From: Polaromonas sp. AET17H-212
GTDB lineage: Bacteria > Pseudomonadota > Gammaproteobacteria > Burkholderiales > Burkholderiaceae_C
Length of the DNA: 64,000 nucleotides
Direction of reading: 5' to 3'
Assembly (NCBI RefSeq): GCF_002379085.1
Contig: NZ_NBZW01000026.1
Location: 1 to 64,000, forward strand
Under the pieces are notes generated by a model, which was not told the DNA's origin, searched no databases, and saw only the letters and a program-made list of their open reading frames with translations. Position numbers and translations under genes: made by a program. The stretch's first letter is position 1. Each line of letters opens with the position of its first letter. This document shows, in pieces, positions 9,564-17,790 of the stretch.

Positions 9564-10441
9564 TAGCCCATACCGCCGGCCTGCAGGTCTTGCCACGCGC
9601 CTACCTTTTTGTGCCCGCCGATCGGCCCGAGCGTTTTGCCAAGGCCCGCGCTAGCGGCGCTGACGCGGTGATCGTCGATCTGGAAGACGCCGTGGCCCCC
9701 GAAGCCAAAGTGCGCGCGCGCGAGGCGCTGGCGGCGCTACTGGACGAAGCCGCGCCGCTGGTGGTTCGCATCAATGCCGCTGGCACGCCCTGGTTTGAGG
9801 ACGACCTCGAACTGTGTCGTCATCCTGGTGTGGCGGCGGTGATGCTGCCCAAGGCCGAGGGCATCGACGCCGTCTGCACCGTGGTCGAGACCACCTACAA
9901 GGACGTGTTGCCGATCATCGAGTCGGCGCGTGGCCTTCAGGAGATCCACAGCATTGCGCGCGTGCCGGGCGTGATTCGCCTGACTTTTGGAAGCGTTGAT
10001 CTGGCGCTCGATCTGGGCATCGACTGTGCGCCTGATGGCGCGGAGACTGAGCTGCTGGCTTTCCGCTCCCAAGTGGTGCTGGCTTCGCGGCTGGCCGGGC
10101 TGGCTGCGCCGGTTGATGGCGTCAGCACCGCGATCGACGACCTGCACCGCTTGCAGGCCGACACCGGACGCGCGCGCCGGCTCGGCTTTGGTGCCAAGCT
10201 GTGCATCCACCCGAAGCAGGTAGTTGCCGTTCAGGCGGTGTTCACGCCGACCCCCGAGCGGCTTGACTGGGCGCGCCGCGTCTGCGAAGCATTTGCATCG
10301 GCCGACGGCGGTGCCGTGGCCGTGGACGGCCAGATGGTTGACCTGCCGGTGGTCCAGCGTGCACGCGCCGTGCTGCGCAGCGCAGCGCCGGCCTGGCAGC
10401 CTGATTTCATTGATCCGACAGGAGACCCCCATGACTCGTAA
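9560..10441 (+). CDS. CitE-like HpcH/HpaI aldolase/lyase (CoA-ester lyase)
   Basis: 293 residues from the ATG that overlaps the previous stop. RAYLFVPADRPERFAKA, DAVIVDLEDAVAPEAK and LPKAEG are the CitE/citramalyl-CoA lyase signatures, with Glu and Asp for Mg2+ binding, and GFGAKLCIHPKQV closes the barrel. The family cleaves citryl-CoA, malyl-CoA or citramalyl-CoA to acetyl-CoA plus an oxo acid. No CitD or CitF partner is present, so this is a stand-alone CoA-ester lyase. It probably catalyses the chain-cleaving step of the pathway. Confidence 0.85.
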   Translation: MIAHTAGLQVLPRAYLFVPADRPERFAKARASGADAVIVDLEDAVAPEAKVRAREALAALLDEAAPLVVRINAAGTPWFEDDLELCRHPGVAAVMLPKAEGIDAVCTVVETTYKDVLPIIESARGLQEIHSIARVPGVIRLTFGSVDLALDLGIDCAPDGAETELLAFRSQVVLASRLAGLAAPVDGVSTAIDDLHRLQADTGRARRLGFGAKLCIHPKQVVAVQAVFTPTPERLDWARRVCEAFASADGGAVAVDGQMVDLPVVQRARAVLRSAAPAWQPDFIDPTGDPHDS

Positions 10442-11219
10442 AAGCAAACCCATCCGCTCCGACATCGCCTGGAGTACCCCCGACCGCATCGAAGTGCACG
10501 GCAAGAGCCTGCCCGACGAGATCCTCGGCCATCTCAACCTGGGTGATATGGCCTTCCTGCAGATCCTCGGGCGCATGCCGACGCCGCAGGAATCGAACGT
10601 GTTCAACGCCATTGCGGTGACGCTGGTCGAGCACGGCATCACGCCGAGCGCGCTGGTCGCGCGGCTGACCTACGCCGGTGCGCCCGAATCGCTGCAGGCG
10701 GCGGTGGCGGCCGGATTGTGCGGCCTGGGCAGCGTGTTCGTTGGCAGCACCGAAGGCACCGCCAGGATGCTGTACGAGGCACTGCCGCCGGGCACGCGCG
10801 GCGCCGATCTGGAGCGCATTGCGCACGAGACCGTGGCGGCCTACCGCGAGCGCGGCCAGATCATTCCCGGGCTCGGCCATCCGCTGCACAAGCCGGTCGA
10901 TCCGCGCGCCCCGCGCCTGTTCCAGATCGCCAAGGACAACGGCTTTTCCGGCGACTACATCCGGCTCGAACAACTAATCTGCGCCGAGGCCGAACGCGTC
11001 GCTGGCAAGTCGCTTCCCGTCAATGCGACCGGCGCCATCGGCGCCATCAGCTGCGAACTCGGGCTGCCATGGAAAATCGTGCGCGGCATCGGCGTCTTCG
11101 CGCGCGCCATCGGGCTGGTGGGCCATATCCTCGAAGAGAGTAACAACCCAATCGCGGTCGAGATCTGGCAGCGGGTCGAAGACGAGGCCACTCGGCACAT
11201 CAGGCCACAGGGCGCCTGA
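10431..11219 (+). CDS. citrate synthase-fold lyase (citryl-CoA lyase-like)
   Basis: 262 residues, shorter than citrate synthase (about 430). The start at ATG 10431 has GGAGA just upstream and overlaps the CitE-like gene by 11 bases. GLGHPLHKPVDPR holds the His and Asp expected around the citrate synthase active site, and GAIGAISCELGLPW follows. Proteins of this size are usually named citryl-CoA lyase. It ends the metabolic run. A stem of operator-like sequence and bioB follow after 85 bases. Confidence 0.78.
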   Translation: MTRKSKPIRSDIAWSTPDRIEVHGKSLPDEILGHLNLGDMAFLQILGRMPTPQESNVFNAIAVTLVEHGITPSALVARLTYAGAPESLQAAVAAGLCGLGSVFVGSTEGTARMLYEALPPGTRGADLERIAHETVAAYRERGQIIPGLGHPLHKPVDPRAPRLFQIAKDNGFSGDYIRLEQLICAEAERVAGKSLPVNATGAIGAISCELGLPWKIVRGIGVFARAIGLVGHILEESNNPIAVEIWQRVEDEATRHIRPQGA

Positions 11220-11262
11220 AGCGCTGCGGCTGGCCTTGCACGCACGACGCGCCCGCGTCGAC

Positions 11263-11272
11263 CTATCGATAG
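11263..11272. promoter_or_regulatory. palindrome resembling a BioR box upstream of bioB
   Basis: CTATCGATAG is a perfect 10-base palindrome 32 bases before the bioB start. The BioR repressor site is described as TTATMKATAA, which shares the TATCGATA core. BioR regulators are known mainly from alphaproteobacteria, with some outside, and no bioR gene is in this window, so the call is tentative. Confidence 0.3.
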
Positions 11273-11304
11273 AATCTTACTAGACACTGCTGGAGTATTG
11301 AACG

Positions 11305-12312
11305 ATGAATGACACGATTCTGAGAGAAGAACCCATCCACTGGGTGCAATCACCCCCGCAGACTGCCGAGGCATTGAGCGTGGGAAACTGGTCCGTCGAG
11401 GCTGTCGTGGCGCTGCTCGACCAGCCATTCAACGACCTGATGTTCCGGGCCCAGCAGGTGCACCGTGAGCATTTCGACCCCAACGAAATCCAGCTCTCGA
11501 CCCTGCTGTCGATCAAGACCGGCGGCTGCCCGGAAGACTGTGCGTACTGTCCGCAATCGGTTCACTACGACACGGGTGTCGAGGCTGGAAAGATGCTGGA
11601 CGTGCAGGAAGTTGAGTTGGCAGCCAAGGCCGCGCGCGACCAGGGCGCCAGCCGCTTCTGCATGGGTGCTGCATGGCGTGCACCCAAGGACCGTGACGTC
11701 GAGAAGGTTGCCGAGCTGGTTCGCGTCGTGAAGTCGCATGGACTGGAGGCCTGCTGCACGCTTGGCATGCTGAGCAACACGCAGGCGCACACGCTCAAGG
11801 ACGCTGGGCTCGACTACTACAACCACAACCTCGACACCGCGCCCGAGGCCTACGGCCGGATCATCACGACGCGCGATTATCAGGACCGCCTCGAAACGCT
11901 CGGCCACGTCCGCGACGCCGGCATCCACGTATGCAGCGGCGGAATCGTCGGCATGGGCGAGTCGAGGCGCGAGCGCGCCGGACTGATCGCGCAGCTCGCC
12001 GGTCTCGATCCCTACCCCGAGTCGGTTCCGATCAACCATCTGGTGCAGGTCGAAGGTACACCGTTGCATGGCATCGAAGCGCTCGACCCGTTCGAATTCG
12101 TCCGAACCATCGCCGCAGCGCGGATCACGATGCCGAAGGCTCGCGTGCGTCTGTCTGCCGGGCGGCAGCAGATGGGTGAGGCGGTGCAGGCGCTGTGCTT
12201 CCTTGCTGGTGCGAATTCGATCTTCTATGGCGACAAGCTGCTGACCACGGGCAACCCCGACTGGGCCAGCGACCGACGCCTGTTCGACACCCTAGGGCTG
12301 GTGGCGCGCTGA
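11305..12312 (+). CDS. bioB: biotin synthase
   Basis: 335 residues. [13 protein letters not shown] carries the radical-SAM CxxxCxxC motif that binds the 4Fe-4S cluster, and the typical BioB blocks [19 protein letters not shown] and RLSAGR are present; the last contains the arginine ligand of the 2Fe-2S sulfur-donor cluster. It converts dethiobiotin to biotin in the cytoplasm. It is followed by panD after 20 bases and faces bioF on the other strand. bioD, which makes its substrate, is truncated in this window (see 14579-14812). Confidence 0.97.
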   Translation: MNDTILREEPIHWVQSPPQTAEALSVGNWSVEAVVALLDQPFNDLMFRAQQVHREHFDPNEIQLSTLLSIKTGGCPEDCAYCPQSVHYDTGVEAGKMLDVQEVELAAKAARDQGASRFCMGAAWRAPKDRDVEKVAELVRVVKSHGLEACCTLGMLSNTQAHTLKDAGLDYYNHNLDTAPEAYGRIITTRDYQDRLETLGHVRDAGIHVCSGGIVGMGESRRERAGLIAQLAGLDPYPESVPINHLVQVEGTPLHGIEALDPFEFVRTIAAARITMPKARVRLSAGRQQMGEAVQALCFLAGANSIFYGDKLLTTGNPDWASDRRLFDTLGLVAR

Positions 12313-12332
12313 ACTTCATTGAAGGTGAAACC

Positions 12333-12713
12333 ATGTACCGTACCCTCCTCAAGTCCAAGATCCACCGCGCCACCGTGACGGCATGCGAGTTGCATTACGA
12401 AGGCTCCTGCGCGATCGACGAGGATCTGATGGATGCTGCCGATCTGCGCGAGAACGAGCAGATCCACATCTGGAATATCGCCAATGGCGAACGCTTCATC
12501 ACCTATGTCATCCGTGCCGAACGCGCAAGCGGGGTAATCTCCCTCAACGGCTCGGCCGCGCGTCGCGCCGCAGTGGGCGATCTGGTGATCATTGCCGCGT
12601 TCGGACTGGTGGCAGAGACCGATCTCGACAGCGCCCAGCCTCGGCTGGTCTTTGTGGATGCCGACAACCGGATACGCGAACTGAGGTCGACGATTCCGGT
12701 CCAGGGCGCATAG
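12333..12713 (+). CDS. panD: aspartate 1-decarboxylase
   Basis: 126 residues from ATG 12333, with GAAGGTGAAA upstream as ribosome-binding site. HYEGSCAID contains the Gly24-Ser25 pair where the proenzyme self-cleaves to make the pyruvoyl cofactor, and [20 protein letters not shown] matches the family core. It makes beta-alanine for pantothenate and CoA. It may be co-transcribed with bioB, though the combination is not a usual operon. Confidence 0.95.
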   Translation: MYRTLLKSKIHRATVTACELHYEGSCAIDEDLMDAADLRENEQIHIWNIANGERFITYVIRAERASGVISLNGSAARRAAVGDLVIIAAFGLVAETDLDSAQPRLVFVDADNRIRELRSTIPVQGA

Positions 12714-13343
12714 GGCTGAGAGAGTGAGAATTTTTCACCACCGGTCTAAGCTGGCACGAGATTGGCTTGCAACGGCCGCATGGCAACGCGAAGCACGGAC
12801 GACCATGCCGTCAACGATTTCCGCAGCGACGACGGCGAGTTGCTGGACGATCTGCTCACCGACAACGTGGCTGCGGTGGGGGCCCATGCTGCCGCAGTTG
12901 TTCATCACTGAGGTGAGAGCCCGAACCATCCTTTGCGAAACGAGGAACCCGTTAGGGTTTCGCGGACTGACGATGACGCCATGGCGTCACGGCTCCTGAG
13001 GAAGACGAGGAACAAAGATTAGACGGCAATTAAGTGAGCGTGTTGCTGATCTCGGGCTTTTGACGGGTCAGCCGGAACGTGGCCACGAATGGCCAATATC
13101 GAAATCCCCTGTGTTTCCTGGCAATTTACCGTAGCGTCTCCACGCAAAGCGTTTGAGCATAGACGCATATCATGCGAACCGGTTCGGTATGTACAAAGAA
13201 ATCAAACCACTTCGTCGAGATCGAGATGTTGAAACGCCCACCAGCAGCCTGAAAAGGCCGCGAACCAGAGCAAATGTGCTCAGGAAATCGGTGAAAATGC
13301 ACTTCAGATTTCATTGTGTGAATTCTTGACGTTCAACTCACGC
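12714..13343. other. gene-free stretch between panD and bioF
   Basis: A 630-base interval between convergent panD and bioF. The only frame with protein-like bias is 12780-12911 (43 residues, acidic, MATRSTDDHAVNDFRSDD), without a clear ribosome-binding site. The rest is AT-richer than its neighbours and has no recognised element. Confidence 0.5.
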
Positions 13344-14600
13344 TCAGCGCCAGTTAAGCAGAGCATCCCTAGCCGCGGCGGTTGCCGGCCGGCATGCGGC
13401 GGCCAGTTCGCTCAGGGCATGGACCAGCTGGTCGATATCGGCTTCGGTGTGAGCCGCCGACAGGGCGATGCGCAGGCGCGCCGTGCCCTCGGGCACGGTC
13501 GGCGGGCGGCTCGCGGGCACCCACAGGCCGCGCTCGCGCAGGCCCTCCATCGCCGCCAGCGCCTCGTCATTGCGGCCGATCAGCAGCGGCTGGATGGCCG
13601 TCCGCGACGCGCCGAGTTGCCAGGTGCTGCCCTTCAGGCCCGTTGCTAGGCCTTGGCGCAGACGCGCGATGAGTTTTTGCAGATGCACGCGCCGCCACTC
13701 GTCTTTGGCGATCAATTGCAGGCTGGCATGCAGGGCACTGGCCAGCAGTGCGGGGGCGGCGGTGGCAAAAATATAGCTGCGGGTTTTTTGCAGCAGCCAT
13801 TCCACGAGAGCATCGCTGCCAGCCACAAAAGCGCCGGCAACACCCGCCGCTTTGCCCAGAGTCGCCATGTAGAGCACGCGGGGTGACGCTTGCGCGCCGC
13901 TCAGGCCAAAGTGTGCCAGGCTGCCGCGCCCTTGCGGCCCCAGCACGCCAAAGCCGTGGGCATCGTCGATCAGCAGCAGCGCATCGTGGCGCTCGCACAG
14001 CGCCAGCAGGGCCGGTACATCGGCAATGTCGCCGTCCATGCTGAACACCGCGTCGCTGATGACCAGCTTGCGGCGCGCCGGGCTTTGCGCCAGTGCGGCG
14101 TCCAGCGCCGCCAGGTCGGAGTGGGCATAACGGTGAATCTGCGCGCGAGACAGCCGTGCGCCGTCGATCAGGCAGGCATGGTTGAGTGCGTCTGAAAAAA
14201 TCGCGTCGCCGCTGCCGACGAGCGCCGGAATGATGCCGATGTTGGTGGCGTAGCCGGCGTAAAAATAAAGCGCGCGAGGCAGGTCGACGAAAGCGGCCAG
14301 GGCGTGTTCAAGCGTCTCGTTGGCCGAGCTATGGCCGCTGACCAACGGTGAGGATGCGGAACCCACGCCGAAGCGGTGTGCGCTGTCGCAGGCGGCCTCC
14401 ACCAGCGCCGGGTGGGTGGCCAGGCCCAGGTAGTCGTTGCTGCAAAAGGCCAGCATGCTTTGCCCGTCCACCAGCAGGCGGGCGCCGCTTTCGGGCTGCA
14501 CTACGCGGCGGTGTCGCCGCAAATGACTTTGATCCAGCGCGGCGATGCGCGCCGGAAATTCATCGAGCCAGGAGCTTGTCAGTGAGGGGTGGATTGCCAT
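13344..14600 (-). CDS. bioF: 8-amino-7-oxononanoate synthase
   Basis: 418 residues on the reverse strand. It has the alpha-oxoamine synthase core: [13 protein letters not shown] near residue 50, [18 protein letters not shown] with the PLP-contacting Asp and His, and [14 protein letters not shown] with the lysine that binds PLP. It condenses pimeloyl-ACP/CoA with alanine in biotin synthesis. Its start overlaps the end of the truncated bioD by 22 bases, which preserves an original bioD-bioF operon order. Confidence 0.93.
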   Translation of the reverse strand: MAIHPSLTSSWLDEFPARIAALDQSHLRRHRRVVQPESGARLLVDGQSMLAFCSNDYLGLATHPALVEAACDSAHRFGVGSASSPLVSGHSSANETLEHALAAFVDLPRALYFYAGYATNIGIIPALVGSGDAIFSDALNHACLIDGARLSRAQIHRYAHSDLAALDAALAQSPARRKLVISDAVFSMDGDIADVPALLALCERHDALLLIDDAHGFGVLGPQGRGSLAHFGLSGAQASPRVLYMATLGKAAGVAGAFVAGSDALVEWLLQKTRSYIFATAAPALLASALHASLQLIAKDEWRRVHLQKLIARLRQGLATGLKGSTWQLGASRTAIQPLLIGRNDEALAAMEGLRERGLWVPASRPPTVPEGTARLRIALSAAHTEADIDQLVHALSELAAACRPATAAARDALLNWR

Positions 14601-14812
14601 GCGGGGGGAAGTTCCAGGGTGAGGGCTCTGGCATCGGGCATGCTTTGATGCGCAATGTTGGCCAGCAGCGGTGTATTCAGGCGTTGCTGCAAAAAGGCGA
14701 TGTTGTCATCTTGCGCCAGCATGGCCGGCTCCATATGGTTGGCGACCCAACCAGCCAGCCGCAAACCGCGCGCGTGAATGGCCTCCAGGGTGAGCAGGGC
14801 GCCCATGCCGCC
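14579..14812 (-). pseudogene. bioD: dethiobiotin synthetase, C-terminal fragment
   Basis: About 77 residues in frame on the reverse strand, ending in a TGA that overlaps the bioF start. GALLTLEAIHARGLRLAGWV and [18 protein letters not shown] match the C-terminal third of BioD. The N-terminal two thirds, with the ATP-binding P-loop, are missing. Going upstream, recognisable BioD sequence stops at about 14812, where the opposite strand begins to encode an unrelated oxidoreductase fragment. The gene cannot make a working enzyme here. Confidence 0.75.
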
Positions 14813-14815
14813 GTG

Positions 14816-15382
14816 CTGGACCCGGCCCGGCCGACCGAAGGCTGCTGCACCACCTTTCTGGCGTTCGGGAACGGCGCAGCGGCCTCCATGGTCTACAGCG
14901 GCTACGACCACTTCGACAGTGACGAGTTTCACTTCTGGATTGGCGAGTCGGGCCAGCCCAAGACGGCGGCCCACGCCAGCAGCCGGCGCAGTCTGCGGCA
15001 AAGCACCGCGGACACGGCCGAAGCCGCGGTCCGCGCGCAGCGCTACGGTTACGGCAGTCCGTTTTGGAAGGCCATCCAGTCGGCGCACCGGCCCCACCAG
15101 CCGCACTTTGGCGTACTGATCGCGACCTGCGAAAAGGCCGATGCCCGGCCTTCGGCCGATGGTGTGCTGCTTTACACCCACGACGGCGTGCAGGAAGTGG
15201 CGCTGCCTGCCGGACAGAGCGTGCCCGGCTACGGCGACGTCCTCGATGAAATGGTCGCCGCAGTCCAAGGCCAGGCCGCGGCCGTGCATGATGGGCGCTG
15301 GGGGCGCGACACCCTGGCGGTCTGCCTGGCGATCCTGCAATCGGCAAGGGAAGGCCGCGAAATTTTCCTGCCTGCCGCGTAG
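14816..15382 (+). pseudogene. Gfo/Idh/MocA-family oxidoreductase, C-terminal fragment
   Basis: About 188 residues in a frame that reads back into unrelated antisense sequence. From DPARPTEGCC onward it matches the C-terminal domain of NAD(P)-dependent oxidoreductases of this family, with SMVYSGYDHFDSDEF. It resembles the 4,5-dihydroxyphthalate dehydrogenase type. The Rossmann N-terminal domain is absent. It starts exactly where the bioD fragment ends, so both were cut by one rearrangement. A gene for an aromatic or phthalate-type route may once have stood here. Confidence 0.7.
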
Positions 15383-15666
15383 CGTGGCGCTGCCGGGGCG
15401 CGGAGATCAAGGCCTTCCCACTCGAGTAGGGGCATGATGTGTATCATTTTGACCCGTATCCCGGCACGGCCCCCTAAACGGTGGTCGCGGGCTGCTGCTC
15501 CATAAACTCAAAAAGACTATGCCCTTTTGAAGTCAGGTATTCGACAACCATGGAAGCAGCGTGTGGCTTGCTCCAACCCTTTTTTGCGCACACGCCTTGC
15601 ATATACAGGCTGTCTACAGTCCGTCTAATTATTTGGGCTTTGCGTTTTCATGGTGCTTTTTTCCTT

Positions 15667-16002
15667 TCAGGCAATTAAAGTCATGCCAGCGTGCTTTGAT
15701 GCGCCAACATCAAAAGTCATGGTTTGGGCGCAACCAGCACCCGTTGCAGACCTTTCGATCAAACAGTCTGCAAAGTCGGCCTTACCTTCACCAAAGACTC
15801 GCAGGGCACGCATTACCTGATCCGCACGCTCTACCAAAAATTGTTTGGTCCGAAGAATCGCCTCCAACGCTTGGCCAACTTGCTCCCCTGTCAACTCGTA
15901 GCAGGAGGTCAACACCCAGTACAACTCGATCACGGACACCATGGTGATGTATCCGGGGTTGTCACCGTCCAGAGACTCAATCAACTTGGTCGCCTTGATC
16001 CT
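15667..16002 (-). pseudogene. VapC-type PIN-domain toxin, N-terminally truncated
   Basis: About 111 residues. KATKLIESLDGDNPGY, SVIELYWVL, GKADFADCLIERSATGAGC and TMTFD match VapC-family ribonucleases, with the conserved Glu and the two later Asp residues. The first 25 or so residues, including the first catalytic Asp (normally in a DTNVLVRY-like segment), are missing upstream of about 16002. No antitoxin gene is next to it. It is best read as a dead remnant. Confidence 0.65.
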
Positions 16003-16757
16003 CCCATTGAATCGATGAAGAGGTGATCAACAAGAACCGGCGGGTAACCTGCTGGTTTTGTTATTTTGGTGGTGTTGATTAGGCAGCGACCTTGGCCATC
16101 TGTCGGACATACGTAAGCAGCGCTGGCCAGGTGTTGACGATGCGGCAGTAACGGTGGCCAGCTGATGTTCACGCAGCAACGGTGGCCAGGAGTCGCCGAA
16201 ACGGAAGAGTTGTTGACCATGAGTCGCTCAAAAGCCGCTTTAAAGCGCTACCTGGTCAACGTTGCTTCGCTGGTAATGGTCAAACTTGCTGCAGTCAGCC
16301 ATAGTCAATAGCGCGGATAAACATTTACAAGAAAGTAAATGGAATTAATTCACTCGTCAGCACAAGTATCATTGACATGATGGAAAATTAACCCATAATG
16401 AAGTCACTTGCAAATTTGAATTGCGGCTAAGTCCTTGATTTGAAACCATTTTTTTGCGCCGCCGACTTTGACCTGTCCAAAATCACGACCCAAACCCGCC
16501 CTGGTTGGCCGCGCCGCAGCCGCCCGGTGGGCGCACGCGCCGGCATGCCGGCGGGCTGTACCCCGGCCGCCGGGCGGCCCGGCAACGAGCGCGGACGGCA
16601 GGGCGCCCAGCACCAGGTGCGGATCGGCGGCGTGCCGTCGACGCGGGCGCCAGCAGGGCGCTCGTCGGCCGAGCACATGACGGACGCGTGGGTCATATAG
16701 AAAACTACACCATATGGAAAACTACACCATGCCCCGGCGGGGCCAGGACCCGGTGAA
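16003..16757. other. gene-poor stretch with short repeats upstream of the YkgJ-type gene
   Basis: No convincing gene. AACGGTGGCCAG occurs twice (16150-16161 and 16178-16189), which may mark an old insertion-sequence end. The right half is very GC-rich and includes the 16-base palindrome CGCCGGCATGCCGGCG (16538-16553). A 14-base direct repeat lies just before the next gene (separate entry). Confidence 0.45.
16700..16730 (+). repeat. 14-base direct repeat before the YkgJ-type gene
   Basis: GAAAACTACACCAT occurs at 16700-16713 and 16717-16730, spaced by 17 bases start to start, 28 bases before the next ATG. The placement fits an operator or a small duplication in the promoter. Confidence 0.45.
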
Positions 16758-17498
16758 ATGAGCCAATCATTGAATCCCTCGACCAGCGACCTGTCAACAC
16801 CGCCCGGCGCGCCGCCGGCGCTGACGCTCGAAGGCGCGCTCGACCGGCTACGCAACGGCGTGCGCATCGCGCCGTCCACGCAGTTTCCCGACGCTGTGAA
16901 CGCACGCCTGGCCAGCGCCGCCCAGACGGCCGCGCGGCAGTGCGCCAAGGTGCCGCCGGCGGCCAGCCGCCGCGTGCTGGGGCTGCTCGATGTCGCCGTG
17001 AAAGCGCCGACGGCAGGCCAGCGCGTGGCCTGGCACCGGCGCGCCGCCGACGCGCTGGCCAGCGCCTTTGCGCCGCACGCGGCCTGCCGCGCCGGCTGCA
17101 ACCACTGCTGCCACATCCCCGTCAAAATCAGCGCCGTCGAGGCGCGGGCCCTGGGCCGGGCCATCGGCCGCGCCCCGGTGCCGCTGGCCGATCACGAACC
17201 TGCCGCCATCGCCGGCTACGCCTCGCCCTGCCCGTTCCTGTCGGATGGGCGCTGCAGCATCTACGCGCAGCGCCCGGCCGTCTGCCGCAGCCATCTCAAC
17301 ATGGACGAAGACGCCCTGCTCTGCCAGCTGCTGCCCTCCGGGCACCAGGTCCCGGTGCCCTACCTCGACACCCGGGCGCTGCTGGCGGTGTCGGTGCTGA
17401 TCGCTGGCGAGGACCTCGGCGCGGCCGACCTGCGCCAGTGGTTTCCCGCGCCTGCCGCCCCCATACGCCCCCCAGAGAATGACAACCATGCCCGTTGA
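16758..17498 (+). CDS. YkgJ-family cysteine-cluster protein
   Basis: 246 residues. CRAGCNHCCHIPV and CPFLSDGRCSIYAQRPAVCR give the CxxxCxxCC...C...C...C pattern of the YkgJ (UPF0153) zinc- or iron-binding fold. Family function is not established. It overlaps the next small ORF by 20 bases, which in turn overlaps the large recombinase, so the three probably form one operon at the edge of the mobile part. Confidence 0.75.
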   Translation: MSQSLNPSTSDLSTPPGAPPALTLEGALDRLRNGVRIAPSTQFPDAVNARLASAAQTAARQCAKVPPAASRRVLGLLDVAVKAPTAGQRVAWHRRAADALASAFAPHAACRAGCNHCCHIPVKISAVEARALGRAIGRAPVPLADHEPAAIAGYASPCPFLSDGRCSIYAQRPAVCRSHLNMDEDALLCQLLPSGHQVPVPYLDTRALLAVSVLIAGEDLGAADLRQWFPAPAAPIRPPENDNHAR

Positions 17499-17790
17499 CA
17501 ACTACCCCTTCCGTCCCCACCAGGAACCGGCCCGGTCCATCCATGACGCGTTCCAGCGGGAGGCCGGCAAACGCAAGGAGCGCGCGCTCGACGTGTGGAT
17601 CGCGGCCGAGCTGCAGGCGGTGTTAGCGGCAGCGCAGCTGGCGGCCGAGCGGCATGGGCTGCGCATGCTGAGCATGGACGAAATCAAGAGCGCGGAGCGC
17701 TACGCGCGCGGCTCAGCGGACTACGGCTCGAAGTGGGCCTACACGGTGGTGGACAGCATGCGCCGCTCGGCGGCCAGGTCCGCCGCATGA
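17479..17790 (+). CDS. small conserved-looking protein upstream of the recombinase
   Basis: 103 residues (or 100 if ATG 17488 is used). It is mostly helical and charged, with RSIHDAFQREAGKRKERALD and LSMDEIKSAERYARGSADYG. No family was recognised. It starts inside the YkgJ-type gene and its TGA overlaps the recombinase ATG (ATGA), so it is translated with them. It may be an accessory protein of the recombinase; this is inference from position only. Confidence 0.6.
   Translation: MTTMPVDNYPFRPHQEPARSIHDAFQREAGKRKERALDVWIAAELQAVLAAAQLAAERHGLRMLSMDEIKSAERYARGSADYGSKWAYTVVDSMRRSAARSAA

Noticed and set aside
12780..12911. 43-residue ORF after panD
   Set aside because: Protein-like but without a ribosome-binding site or recognisable family; kept only as a note in the gene-free interval.
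14348..14815. N-terminal part of the frame that contains the oxidoreductase fragment
   Set aside because: This part is antisense to bioF and the bioD fragment; only the sequence after about 14816 matches the oxidoreductase.
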